Shown in pieces: positions 12,351 to 25,860 of a DNA stretch of 64,000 bases. The notes under the pieces are model-generated. The model had not been told where the DNA came from and ran no database searches. It saw only the letters and a program-made list of their open reading frames with translations. Position numbers and translations under genes: made by a program. Each line of letters starts with the position of its first letter. Position 1 is the stretch's first letter. The DNA is from Margaritifera margaritifera. Taxonomy: Eukaryota > Mollusca > Bivalvia > Unionida > Margaritiferidae. The DNA is taken from contig JAQPZY010001610.1 in NCBI GenBank assembly GCA_029931535.1, positions 3,819,501-3,883,500 on the forward strand, read 5' to 3'.

Positions 12351-13699
12351 ACCAAAGTCGTACATATTCAACATTTCTTTCACATCTTTTGCCTAGCAGT
12401 TTTTACCACTAAATTATATAACTCAAAAGAGATATTATACACAATTTGCAAACGATATTCTTTTTATTTAACATTTGATATAAATATTTGCCTAGTTCAC
12501 CATAAACTGTCACATAACTGGCACTTTTGTTTACTTCAAAAATATATTTACAAACTTTTAAGTGAGCACTCTTGATATCTTGACATTGAACAAAAAAAAA
12601 AAAAAAAGAATCGAGAAAAAAAAGCAAAGAAAAAACCAAAAACAAACAAAAACAAAACCAGAAACATAATGCATAGTTGACAGAAGGGATAAAAAGATCG
12701 GAATGCAACAAAGTCCACTAAGAGCGAAGAGCTCCCCAATCAGATGACTATCGGTCTTTTCCTCTATTTACAGCTAATATCTGGGAGACGACAAGAAAGA
12801 ACGGAAAAGAGTAATTGAAGTGGAGGTAACTCTGCCAGTGAGTTAAAAATAAAATAAACAATACAATGGCACGAAATGTAATAAACTTGGGGCACTATAG
12901 CTTTAATATGATGGGTAGGGAGGGTGGTTTTTCCATGTCGTAAATTAAATATGTTGTTCATGTCCATGATTATATGCTGCTGAAAAAGTTAATTATAGCA
13001 TTGTAGCCTGATTGGAAATGTAGAGATCGTGATTTACCGTGATATTGATATGCACTTGTTCATGTTGGGTGTCAAGTGTGATCGCCGGTCATGTGGGTAA
13101 CAACTGCTCTGCCATCTAGTTCGCTCTTGCACATCGTTAGATACTCATAAAATCTTGTAGAATCTTACTTCATATGAATTTATCACACCCAGAAATATGT
13201 TTATCACACCTAATTTCCATTCCAAATCAGCATTTGAATAGCACTAAGTTTGATGACTTCATCAGCTGACACTACAAAATACGTCTGCAGCCAAGATGGC
13301 CGACGCTAGATCACATGACCGGTTCCACACACTAAATTTATCCTATTTCACATTTTTATTTAATTTCACTTGTTCATTGTAAATGCTGGCCTTCTTTATA
13401 TAAGTATGAGTATGTTTTGAACTTTTAATATTGTATTCTTCATTTTTTTAAGCTAGTCAATGTATTTTCAATGTTGTCAGCGTTCACTAGTACTTGTTTA
13501 CTCTTCAACCATGCCTAGCGACCTAGGTTACGACTTAAAAGGATTTTGTTTGACGGACAAGAGATAATACAAAATGTATATATATTTGTTACTGTTTGAG
13601 TGTAAACGGACAAGTAATGCTAATTAAATTGTATGATAACCCTCAGTTTGCATCACTGTTTGTAGAGTATCTGTTCGGTACAACCCGACCTGTTCGGCG
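12351..13699. other. Non-genic stretch
   Basis: Contains an A-rich tract at 12591-12660. The word AAGATGGCCGAC, reminiscent of a promoter-type YY1 site, lies near 13294. No exon recognised. Confidence 0.45.
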
Positions 13700-13860
13700 T
13701 GCCGGACAAGCAATGATTGGTCAGAATTATGTCACATGACTATTTTCCGAAGAGTATAAATATGAGCGAAATTCGAAGGTCGGCAGATAGCTGTCATCAG
13801 TAATAGCGTCCATAGATACATATCTCCACCAAATATAAACATTACTGTCTTGAGGTATTT
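13700..13860 (+). promoter_or_regulatory. Candidate TATA-type promoter
   Basis: In order on the plus strand: an inverted CCAAT box (GATTGGTCAG, about 13715), an E-box-like TCACATGAC (about 13733) and a TATA box (GTATAAATATGAGCG, about 13754). About 35-40 bp further is an initiator-like TCATCAGTAAT (about 13795). A possible donor, GAG|GTATTT, follows at about 13853. The spacing suits an RNA polymerase II promoter with a short non-coding first exon. No downstream coding exon could be attached. Confidence 0.35.
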
Positions 13861-14507
13861 ATAATAAGACATATATTAATCCACATTAAGAAGCTAATAG
13901 ATGATTATATAAATAAGATAAGTCAGTGAAATTTTATTTCTTTATCATCAAAATAGAGACTAAAATGACATCTGTAGTAAAATAATCTGAATCAATTCAA
14001 TTCACTGTGCTACTGATTCTGGTTTAATGCAAAACTAATATTGTGCCATACTAAAAATAAACAGCTATCTCCCGCCACACTAAGAATTCAAGGTTTATTT
14101 ACAAAGTACCTGCACTGTAGGCCATCCATTTCTTGCTGAATGATTAGATTGGGATTATGAAGGCCAGCATATAATAGTCTCTGTATATTACACATCTTTA
14201 TATACTCATGTTTTAAATTGTCTTTTCCTTTTATTAGCATTGTATCATAATTACACAGTCAAAAATAAAAAGGCTCTGAATTGAAGAATTTGTAAAACTT
14301 ATTATTACAATTATCTAAGCTTACACATATACCCCACCCCCCCAATCTGTTACAGAAATTTTGGGTACAACCACTATTCAATTTTGTTAAAGCAAACTAG
14401 GTAACCTTATAGCTAAGACTCTTATCTATTAATGAAGTGCAAATTACATATATTGGCCTTTACATTGGATTCAATTCGAGAACATCAATTTGGTTTGCAT
14501 GTGCATC
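13861..14507. other. Non-genic stretch
   Basis: AT-rich. No feature recognised. Confidence 0.45.
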
Positions 14508-14673
14508 CAGTGGGGTACTAAGGGAAAATTGCGCCTGATGCGGCAATGATGGCCCAAAGGGCCAGACTACGAGGCCCGAATTTTTATCAGCTGTTTTGGC
14601 GCCCCAAGACCTCTGGCGCCCGTGGCAACCGCCTCGTCTGCCCCCTCCCCCCTCCTGCCGTCAGTACGCTACT
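14508..14673. mobile_element. MITE-like foldback with AGTGGCGTAC-type ends
   Basis: The left end CAGTGGGGTACTA and right end AGTACGCTACT form an imperfect terminal inverted repeat around a GC-rich core with CCCC-rich runs. The same terminal wording and layout recur at 44242-44339, which supports a repeat family rather than chance. It has no coding capacity. The 79-codon frame across it is unlikely to be translated. Confidence 0.5.
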
Positions 14674-15505
14674 ACCTGCATCAGTGTGCGTTTACCTTCC
14701 CTTGGGACGGAGGTATTGTAAATCATATTCCGTAGAGAAATTCGAGTACTCCATCAACAAAGTTAGACAAAAGAGTATACACTAGAATGAGATGTATGCC
14801 TGTAACCCGTTGGTATTTTTACACGAAAATTGTATCTTACTTTGTTTTAGACCGCAAACAAATTCATACCAAAAGTTTACACCTCCCTTCCTCCAGGTAA
14901 ATATTGATCACCACATTAGCTAATAAAAGATATAGCTTTAAGAAGGACTCCCACCCTCCCCCGGGCATGGTATATTATTAGCCATACATACACAAAAATA
15001 CAATTGCTCGAGAACGGCTGTCTTCCAGTGCACAAGTCAAAAAGGGCCATTACTATATTAAAAATAACAAACAAAATGTTGATGATCAAATTTAGCTTAG
15101 GTAACATGAATGCAAATCTGTGTATCAATCTGAATCCATTATCTGAATGAGGAAATGTTGCGTACCGCAGGGGTGTCTTGATTTGGTCCAGTCCGTAGGT
15201 ACGCTCGTTGTTAGTCCTCAAAAGTTTGCTTGCACGATTACCCCAAAACAACATGACATAGACAAATAAGTAGATTTTCACGTTATGTCATTTATTTTTG
15301 GATTTTTAAAAGTATTTTTTAAAGTTACTTTTTCAGGTCAAACAGTGTTTGCAAGAGCTGCCTTACTTAGTGATATGAAATTCGGTATATGTCTATCCAG
15401 CAATTACTGCCACACCCTCGTACATGGTGTATTATTGGCAGGTGTGCTTATGTACAACCTGGGTGCAGGGGAGAACCTTCGTGGCGGCAAACGCAACCTA
15501 CTCTT
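14674..15505. other. Non-genic stretch
   Basis: Open frames at 14916-15281 (minus) and 15285-15515 (plus) show no domain. The right part, from about 15400, may belong to the body of the adjacent SINE. Confidence 0.4.
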
Positions 15506-15732
15506 TCTTACATAAGTGATCTTTACCTGCAGAGGGCGTGACTCTTCCTCCACATGGGAGTGGCATATAACGTCCCTACCTGACGGAAGGCACACTATTT
15601 AGCATCATACCCGCCAACGATGCTGATGAAGGTGTTTAGACACACAGCTTCTTGCCCGCCAACCCCAGCCGGGATTCGAGCCTGGGACCTCTGGTGCGAA
15701 AAGCTGTTTGACCAACCATTAAGCCGCCATCT
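15506..15732 (-). mobile_element. tRNA-derived SINE
   Basis: On the minus strand an A-box-like TGGCGGCTTAATGGTTGG (15713-15729) is followed by a B-box-like GGCTCGAATCCC (15671-15682), at the spacing of an RNA polymerase III type 2 promoter. The region between them does not fold into a full tRNA, and a non-tRNA body follows down to about 15510. This is the architecture of a tRNA-derived SINE. The 3' end and any target-site duplication were not resolved. Confidence 0.6.
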
Positions 15733-16846
15733 TCTTGTTCAGTAGGTGTGTTCTATCCATATGTAGATGACCTTAGTAGATTTTCAAGTTATTTTAATTA
15801 TTTTGTAACACAGTTTTAAGACCTTTTGACATGAACATTTTTTGTACGAAACCTTGCAATGACGATTACACAGAACCTCTTGTACCAGGGTTGGTGCGCA
15901 TCTTAATGTGCACATGTAGGTGGCCTGATTAGATTTGTATGCCATTTAAATATTTCTTGAAGGTTTTGCCTGCTTTAAGGACTTGAATAGACAGAATGTT
16001 TTGTCTGCAGAGGGAGTAATCGTGTTGAAAAAGTAAATCTCGCATCAGGAAGAAACCGAAAATGGCTCTTCGGTATATAATGCTCAGTTGAACAGGAGCA
16101 ATAAACCTGTTAAATTAAATTGACAGATAAAGTTCAAAATCCAAATCATCTAGTAATTTTTAGGGTTCGTTTTATTTGCACATAATTTTCTGAAACCACT
16201 TGAATCATTTGCACCACAACTGTCCACACACAAATTGCCAATCACGCTCAAGCGCTTGACCAATCAGCGTACGTTTAAGCGACTCACCTGCAGCCGCTTA
16301 GTCATCCGCCATTTTCTCCGAAAATTGTTTAGAAACAATACGTCAAACTTCAAAAGTTCTGGTGTTTTTCAAAATCGATCACTTCCATTTGGACGTTATG
16401 GGATTGCGGACTATCCGCAAGAACTACTTACCTCCAAAATTGAAGAGCTTGATATCATGCAAAAATTACTTACCTCCGAAATTGAAGAATTTGACAACGG
16501 AAGTGCTCCAGTGAGCATGGACAAATTAACATTTAACAAATAAAGGCGATAACACATTTGTAACAAGAATTTTTACTTAGTTCAAATTACAATCAAGACA
16601 ATCAAACTGACTTCAGTAAGTTATCACAACAATTCAAGTAAATGGGTCAAGCTTGTGGAACTACTTTGTTAGACTTTTAACATAGATATGTGTCGGCCGA
16701 GCTGGTCGGCGTAAGAATAATATAATTTTTAATTTTTTTTAAAAGTGGATGGCCAGATAGCAGAGGCGCTTTACTTAGCGGCTATGGTGCAGAGTGACGA
16801 TACGTTGGTCATTATTGATTCACGTGATAAACCACATTTAACTCGC
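15733..16846. other. Mostly non-genic stretch with a CCAAT-containing GC-richer patch
   Basis: Around 16240-16320 there are two CCAATCA motifs and CGCCATTTT, which could be promoter sequence. Just downstream a roughly 40-bp unit (ACTTACCTCC(A/G)AAATTGAAGA) occurs twice, near 16427 and 16469. Reading frames through it (16235-16543, and a shorter one from an ATG near 16399) repeat a short peptide but match nothing I know. Confidence 0.4.
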
Positions 16847-16970
16847 GACAATAGTAAAAAGGTGTGACTGGAACTTTTGTAATTCAGACAATAGTAAAAA
16901 GGTGTGTCTGGAACTTTTGTAATTCAGACAATAGTAAAAAGGTGTGCCTAGAACTTTTGTAATTCAGACA
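16847..16970. repeat. 40-bp minisatellite, three copies
   Basis: ACAATAGTAAAAAGGTGTG followed by GAACTTTTGTAATTCAG repeats three times at 40 bp. Confidence 0.9.
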
Positions 16971-18363
<1,393 letters not shown>

Positions 18364-18717
18364 TGCTTTAAGAAACCGGAGTACCAACAATTGAATCCTG
18401 TTCTCCGATTGAAAATGCCGACGTACACCAAATTGTTGTCCTCTATTCAAATAAGATAAAAATAGATAAAAAATATATTTAATTTGAACTTCATAGCTAA
18501 CTCTCTTAATTAACGTTAAAGATATGCAGTTGTAAGAATTCATTGGCATAGTGAAGTTTCCCTAATTTGAGTACCGTTTTTTGTACTTTATTATCTTTTT
18601 GAGCTCTTTCTTGATTTTTTAATTACTGATGGAGTTACTGTCATTCAATTTACCTTTAAAATTCTTCCAATCCTCTCCCACTCGCGCACGATTACCCCCA
18701 GTTCGTCCACTGCAGAT

Positions 18718-18871
18718 TCCCCTATGATCTCTCCTGCTCGCCTGTGATCTCTTTAGCTCACCATATGTTCTCCCCAGCTTGGCCCATAATCTCACCAGCT
18801 CGTCCTATGATCTCTCCATCGTACCCTATAATCTCTCCGAAGATCGTTTCAGCTCGTCCTGTTATCTCCCC

Positions 18872-18934
<63 letters not shown>
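18718..18934. repeat. Degenerate short repeat grading into (CT)n
   Basis: From 18718 to about 18872, imperfect units of roughly 20 bp with the theme CCTATGATCTCTCC(A/T)GCTCG. From 18874 to 18934 a pure (CT)n. The CT tract probably grew from the CTCTCC motif. Confidence 0.8.
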
Positions 18935-18937
<3 letters not shown>

Positions 18938-19870
18938 CTCTCGATTACTGCCGCTCAATCTCGATTACTTTTTCTCTTCAATTTTGAACACTATGGAGTT
19001 CCATAGAAAAGGCATAACGTGTTTTGATCAGGATAGAAATCATAGAAAACATTTTTTGTTTCTCGTTTAAACCAGTCAGGCAGTCAAGAATTATCCCAAC
19101 ATCGAAATAGTCTGACACTAAAAAGGTAGGAAAAAGCATGGCAGGGATTCAACCAATTAGTTTCATGTGACTTCTTTTTCATATAAAAAAAACATCCTGA
19201 ACCACATTATTGAAAAAATACTTACATTTCTCAAATGACACTTTTCTAACTTTGCCATTAGATGATCTCTTGCTTGTAGGGCAAGCTTTATGTAATACAG
19301 TAAAGACAATTAAGACACAACACTTCTAATTTCTTGCAGTTTCCTTCAAACTGTACAACGGTCATAGCCAACCGAGCCTGGATCGTAAATCATTATTTCA
19401 GTGAATATGTTTGTTATATACATACAATAGTATTTGAATAGTATCGTACATAAAGAAATACATGTATAAGTTTGATTTGCACGCGAGACAATTCATTACA
19501 ACTTTGCAGATTTGCCATTTCTATTTTGAATGTTGATACAATGAAATACATAATAACTATTCCCTTGATAGAAATTCATCATATTTGTTGGATATAAAAT
19601 ACTCATGGTTTTCTTTGTTCTTCTCGTCACAATTTTGCATATGATAAAAATCCAATAAATGTCCAATCATGTGGTAGGCATAGTAATGTCGAATGTCTAG
19701 AAAGATGGTCTTTACGTGTCGGTGTGAAAAATAGTTGTAAAGAAAGCTACGACTCGGTTTTTAAATTCAGGTTAAGGTCTTGACTTGCTATTGATCTAAT
19801 TATGCTAACCCAGATTCCTACATCAGCTGAAGGAAGTATGACTTAAAGTCTCTGGATGATCGGAACGGTT
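18935..19870. other. Non-genic stretch
   Basis: AT-rich. No feature recognised. Confidence 0.45.
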
Positions 19871-20045
19871 CCACTAGATTACACGGCCCGATATGATACA
19901 CATTCCTGTCCCAGTTCAATTTCCCACTAGATTACACGGCCCGATATGATACACATTCCTGTCCCAGTTCAATTTCCCACTAGATTATACGGCCCGATAT
20001 GATGCGCATTCCTGTCCCAGTTCAATTTCCCACTAGATTACACGG
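19871..20045. repeat. 53-bp minisatellite, 3.3 copies
   Basis: Units start CCACTAGATTACACGGCC at 19871, 19924, 19977 and 20030. The last is partial. Confidence 0.95.
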
Positions 20046-20443
20046 CCGCTAAGATATACATCATAATCATACCTAAGTTGCCCGGGCGTTAACTTATCAA
20101 ATACATTACTGCCTTGTACTCGACACAATTTATTGAGTCTTCTTTGTTGAGATATGTCTTCAAGTTTTCAATAAAACAGGTAATAACCTGCTGTCGTTAA
20201 TAGAGACCCCGACTATAAACTTGTTTACAGTTATGACCAAAATACATGCCTTGCCTAGTGGCACATGAGAGCTATTTGCACTTCTTCCGTTTATTGCTTT
20301 GGTGCAGGTTTGTTCCCCAAAATAACTGAATCCAAATTTAGTATTTACAACAGTATAAATGTTTAATCTTTAATTCAAAATGTAAACCACATTTACTTAA
20401 TTGTTTAATTTTTCTCTGTCTCTGTCTCTCTATCAGAATCCAG
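20046..20443. other. Non-genic spacer
   Basis: Nothing recognised between the two 53-bp arrays. Confidence 0.45.
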
Positions 20444-20876
20444 AACTTTTATATATTTGTAGGTATGTGGGAAGGGAAGCACCCTCTTACTGACACAACT
20501 TTTATATATTTTTAGGTATGTGGGAAGGGAAGCACCCTCTTACTGACACAACTTTTATATATTTTTAGGTATGTGGGAAGGGAAGCACCCTCTTACTGTC
20601 ACAACTTTTATATATTTGTAGGTATGTGGGAAGGGAAGCACCCTCTTACTGATACAACTTTTATATATTTGTAGGTATGTGAGAAGGGAAGCACCCTCTT
20701 ACTGACACAACTTTTATATATTTGTAGGTATGTGGGAAGGGAAGCGCCCTCTTACTGACACAACTTTTATATATTTTTAGGTATGTGGGAAGGGAAGCAC
20801 TCTCTTACTGACACAACTTTTATATACTTTTAGGTATGTGGGAAGGGAAGCACCCTCTTACTGACACAACTTTTAT
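20444..20876. repeat. 53-bp minisatellite, about eight copies
   Basis: The unit contains AACTTTTATATATTTGTAGG, then TATGTGGGAAGGGAAGCACC and CTCTTACTGACAC. Its sequence is unrelated to the 53-bp array 400 bp upstream. Confidence 0.96.
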
Positions 20877-20924
20877 CAAACAAAAGAAAGTATAGTCTCA
20901 AAAACATAAACTTGAAAACAAGCT

Positions 20925-21704
20925 GGTCTCACATCGGCACCTAAGATTGTATCTAATGTCTACACGGTCTCACATCGGCACCCAAGACTGTATCTAATGT
21001 CTACACGGTCTCACATCGGCACCCAAAACTGTATCTAATGTCTACAGGGTCTCACATCGGCACCTAAGATTGTATCTAATGTCTACACGGTCTCACATCG
21101 GCACCTAAGATTGTATCTAATGTCTACACGGTCTCACATCGGCACCCAAGACAGTATCTAATGTCTACACGGTCTCACATCGGCACCTAAGATTGTATCT
21201 AATGTCTACACGGTCTCACATCGGCACCTAAGATTGTATCTAATGTCTACACGGTCTCACATCGGCATCCAAGACAGTATCTAATGTCTACACGGTCTCA
21301 CATCGGCACCTAAGATTGTATCTAATGTCTACACGGTCTCACATCGGCACCTAAGATTGTATATAATGTCTACACGGTCTCACATCGGCATCTAAGATTG
21401 TATCTAATGTCTACACGGTCTCAAATCGGCACCCAAGACTGTATCTAATGTCTATACGGTCTCACATCGGCACCTAAGATTGTATCTAATGTCTACACGG
21501 TCTCACATCGGCACCCAAGACTGTATCAAATGTCTACAGGGCCTCACATCGGCACCTAAGATTGTATCTAATGTCTATACGGTCTCACATCGGCACCTAA
21601 TATTGTATCTAATGTCTACACGGTCTCACATAAGCACCCAAGACTGTATCTAATGTCTATACGGTCTCACATCGGCACCTAAGATTGTATCTAATGTCTA
21701 CATT
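20925..21704. repeat. 41-bp minisatellite, about 19 copies
   Basis: Units start GGTCTCACATCGGCACC at 20925 and 20966 and onward every 41 bp, ending TATCTAATGTCTACAC. Two sub-types alternate: CTAAGATTG and CCAAGACTG/CAG. Confidence 0.97.
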
Positions 21705-22134
21705 GTGATCTAACAACTATTTACTAAAAGAATAAGTTGGATTAAGGTCTTTACAGACATTCTAAACTGGTCGATAAGACCAACCAAGCATCTGAAAATC
21801 AACAATGCATGCGAAATGAAGATAAACAGGTCGATGACTTTAAATCAAAACGAATTTTTTTATAACTCCTGGGATACAAACTTCTTTGTTTAATATCTTT
21901 CTTTCTTTATTATCTTTTTCTTATTTATTGATTTTTATATTTTTTAAATTTATTGCAGGCATTTTGTTTAGAAATCGAAGTAAGCGAGATAGGAAATACA
22001 GATATAATTTGAACTTGAAATAAAGAAAGACTAGTATCTATCCATGTATCTCTTAAAAATACTAATATAACCCTTCCTGTTTTTTTTCAGCACATGTGTG
22101 TCCTAACGTTTCAAAAGATAAAAAAGTTTGTGTT
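21705..22134. other. Non-genic spacer
   Basis: T-rich, with no recognisable feature. Confidence 0.45.
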
Positions 22135-22426
22135 TTTTTAAAACAGCAGATCCAATGTCAATTTATTTTTCGTGAGATATTGGATATAATTTGTTTTCGC
22201 CAATCCAAACATTGACGAGAGAGAAAGTAAAATTTTCTGTTTAAGGTATTGAAAAAACAACAACAGCCAATGGATACTGCATTTCTTCTCCTAAAGTGAT
22301 AGCTGCCGTCGCAGCCCACCGTAAGAAAGAGAGCTAACAAGTTAGAATTTTTTTTTAACAAGTACAAACACTTCATTAAAGATGCAATTAGTGTTGCCGC
22401 TTTCAAAAAGAGAACAGAAAGTTTTA

Positions 22427-22483
<57 letters not shown>

Positions 22484-23060
22484 GAAGTGTGATGTTATGT
22501 TTTTTTAATATACAACACCTGAAACAGAAAATTTTACTTTGGTTTGGCGAAAACTAATTCTAATTATGTGTCACGAAAAACGAATTAACACTGGATCTGC
22601 CGTTTTCAAAGAAACGTACTCACAACCTAATAAAGAAAATCTTTGCTTTGCTTTTTGCAAACTCAAACAGAAAAAAATGTCACAATCAATCCTTGGTTTG
22701 ACAAAAAATTATACTCCAAGTTTCATGTGTCAAGAAACGAACTGACATTGAAGTCTGCCGTTTCCAGAAAACACAATCTCACAAATTTACAAGAAAATCT
22801 TAACTTTGCTATTTTCAAAATTGAACAGAAATGTTTACTCTCTCGCTCTCTCAATCTTTCGGTTTGGCACAAAATACTATCTAAAGTGTACTATGTACAA
22901 CTTCGATGTCTTTTTAGTTTCGATTTCTTCAAAAACGGGAACCTGAAATTTTTAGTTTCTCTCTCAGTCAATCTTTGCTTCTGAAAAAAATAAAATAAAA
23001 AATAAATTCAGAATGTATCACAAAATGATCTGACGTTGAATATACCGATGTTGCAACCTT
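22135..23060. repeat. Diverged repeat cluster with an inverted copy
   Basis: A roughly 100-150-bp unit recurs in diverged form. The segment 22515-22610 (ACAGAAAATTTTACTTT, then GGTTTGGCGAAAAC, then CACGAAAAACGAATTAACAC) is matched by the reverse complement of about 22150-22250, forming a long imperfect hairpin. Further diverged direct copies follow to about 23060. A (CT)n tract sits at 22430-22481. Confidence 0.65.
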
Positions 23061-25860
23061 ACAAGATAAAATCTTAACTTCATCACACTAAATTCCACCA
23101 AATTCTGTCTTTAATTTAACAATGCGACAAAAAAAATGTAACTCTACCTCTATGTCACAAAACAATTCATTCAACGGATGATAAACAAACTCTTTGTAAC
23201 AAGTGAACTGACCTTGGATAAAAAGTCGATCAATTTGTTTATCAAGTTACCATAGTTAGTTAAGACGACAAATTGTAAATTTGTAAAAAAATTGATGAAT
23301 AAAAATTTGCCTGACATCTGTTAATTTTTTGCAAAAACACAACTCTCAGTACGGCTGGCACATTTGTCACCCAAACTGAGAAGAAAAAAACCTCAATCTG
23401 GCTGGTTTGACAGTGGCTGTTTTTGCAAGCTTAACTTGCTGTCAGTAACATACGTAACAAGTTTTAGTGAGTGCGTCTAATACATTTCCGTTAGAGCCCA
23501 GACAGACTCATCATATTACAATTTCCGCCAGACAGACCCATCATAAGGCGTCAGACCCAACATAAGGCGTAATATTAATTTCTGTTAAAGGCCACAGGGT
23601 TCCATTTGAGGTCAACCACTTCTGACAATGTTATACAATGTGCTCTCGACGGCATCACTGTCATTTAGAGATCCATAATGTTAATCAATGGACAAGTTTT
23701 TAACATAGAATTTCCTATCTTAACGTTATAAACCCACAAGATGGCGGTTAATGTTAAATTCCCCTTGACACTATGATCCCCAGACCCTTTTAAACATAGG
23801 AATCCCGTTAGACGCTATATCGCCACAAAAATGTCTATGCAAAATATGGGAAATCATAATATTTTTCTATATTCGTTTTCAGATATCCTCTGGTTTCTTT
23901 TGTAATAATTTTTAACTTCCTCTCTGAATTAGGATAAAATATCATTAATCTATCAAATTGCTTGGAAAGTCCTGTTTGTATTTTTTAGCAGTTTGTTGCA
24001 TTCGGGAATATAAAGAAGGAAAGAACGGTCAATTAAAATTTATATTCACAAGCAAACATAGAATCTTACCTCTAATTTCAGGTCTGACATTTAAATATCC
24101 CAAGGAAGTACCTAGCGAATGTTTCACCTGATTTGTCAATACGCCTAGTTCGAGATTCGATGGTGCGCATGTGCAGAGGACACGCATTCTTGACTTGCGG
24201 ACATTATTTCTATTATCAATGCTAATGCCCAAGACTAGTATTTTTCATTGTGCACACAATGACGCGCATACCAATCTTTAAATCCTAGCGCCTCTTTCAA
24301 TGACATCGAAATCTGCCATCACTTTTTAGAAACTAAAATCCGCTAACACGCTTCATGTACGTCATTCCATAACTAGCCTGTATACGTAGGTAAGTAAATA
24401 AACTCTTTTGATACAGCACTGAGTAGAAGCTGGATTGGAATGGGGGAGGGGAGGTGTGTGTGTGTGTGGGGGGGGGGGAATTGCTTCTGTGGGGTAATAC
24501 GGTAACCCTGATAATCGTCCTCTTGACCATCACTTAGACATGCAATAATAATTTTCGATATGGCGTTCAATAAGTTTTACAAAAATGTGTGTGGGCGTTT
24601 GGTATACCATACGAATATCGAATTTCATTTTTGTAATCAATTAATTGCAATTTGAGGATGCTGTAAAATCTGAAGAATTCTTTAACTTTATCTGGAGACA
24701 TTACAGTCTTCTTGAAACACAACTGAGAAGTTTATAGTTTCCTTTTTATCTTCTATATAATTACTACCTCCTGTCATACGGGTATTCTCATTTGGTGAAG
24801 GATTCAACATTTAAAGAAAAGGTATTCACCTGATTTCCCTCTCATAATCCTCGTTATAAATTTTTTAAAAAAAGAAAATTTTTAAATATGCTATGGGAGC
24901 TTTAAAGAACCTACAGTTTACTTTATTTTGATATATAAATGATTGGAATTAATTTGGATTTGAGAGTATACAGCCAGGTCTTACTTTTTACGCGCATATC
25001 ATAGAGGATTGCTAACTCATCATAACTCTTTGCACTGCCTGAACTTCAGAGGTAAATTATGATAAAACGAGCCGATAACTTTTTATTGTTTTATAATATT
25101 TTATAATTGTATAAGGGCACATTCGGAAAATAGTAATGTCTACACTGTGAAGATTCATTTTTGTATTTGAGGATAGGCAAAGTTAGTGTAATGCGTACTA
25201 TTTCAGGTATATTTCCTCAATATACAGAAGCAGTCATTTTTATTGACTGTGGTGTTCTTAATAGTGATAAAAATAAATGTCAAACTAGGTAGATGAAAGA
25301 CATGTAAGTGTCTGTGAACATGTTATATCATTGTGATGGTAGTATATCAAACAACGTTGCCCAAAACCTTTCCCTCATACAGTGGTGCTCCACTACCCAC
25401 CCCCACCGTAATAGTTTCATTCCGTCTGCGAGAACGAGATATGAATAATCTATATGTAATATGGAAAATATTAAAATAACTTTTTAACTTAAGCAATATA
25501 ACTGTCATGTAGTAGTTTTATACGGTCACGCAGCGGAGGCGGTGTTTACAGCTAAAGTAATTTTTGTGAAAATTAATTTCTGCTGAAATTTAGATTAAAA
25601 ATACACTAGCCTGTATAAACTTTTGATAAAAGAATCTTTTATTTGTATCTTTTCTAGAGAAAATTAAAAGAAAACCCCGCCATTTGTCTCTTTCTTTGAA
25701 AAGTCACATACTGAACTCAAAATTGTAGAATTTATTTCCATCACCAATCACGCTACTGACACCTATCCCTCAGAGTTGCCTTATTATCTATGAAGTCATT
25801 TTTTCACTGATTTCCAAAAAATAATAAATAAATAGAGTTATGACAACAAAAAATGAAAGT
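23061..25860. other. Non-genic stretch
   Basis: Contains an 11-bp inverted repeat (TTGCAAAAACA at 23329-23339, mirrored at 23419-23428) bracketing about 80 bp, and a (GT)nG-run at about 24453-24478. No exons recognised. Confidence 0.45.

Noticed and set aside
16235..16543. 102-codon plus frame as a protein gene
   Set aside because: It crosses a short tandem duplication and matches no family. The promoter-like words nearby are noted separately.
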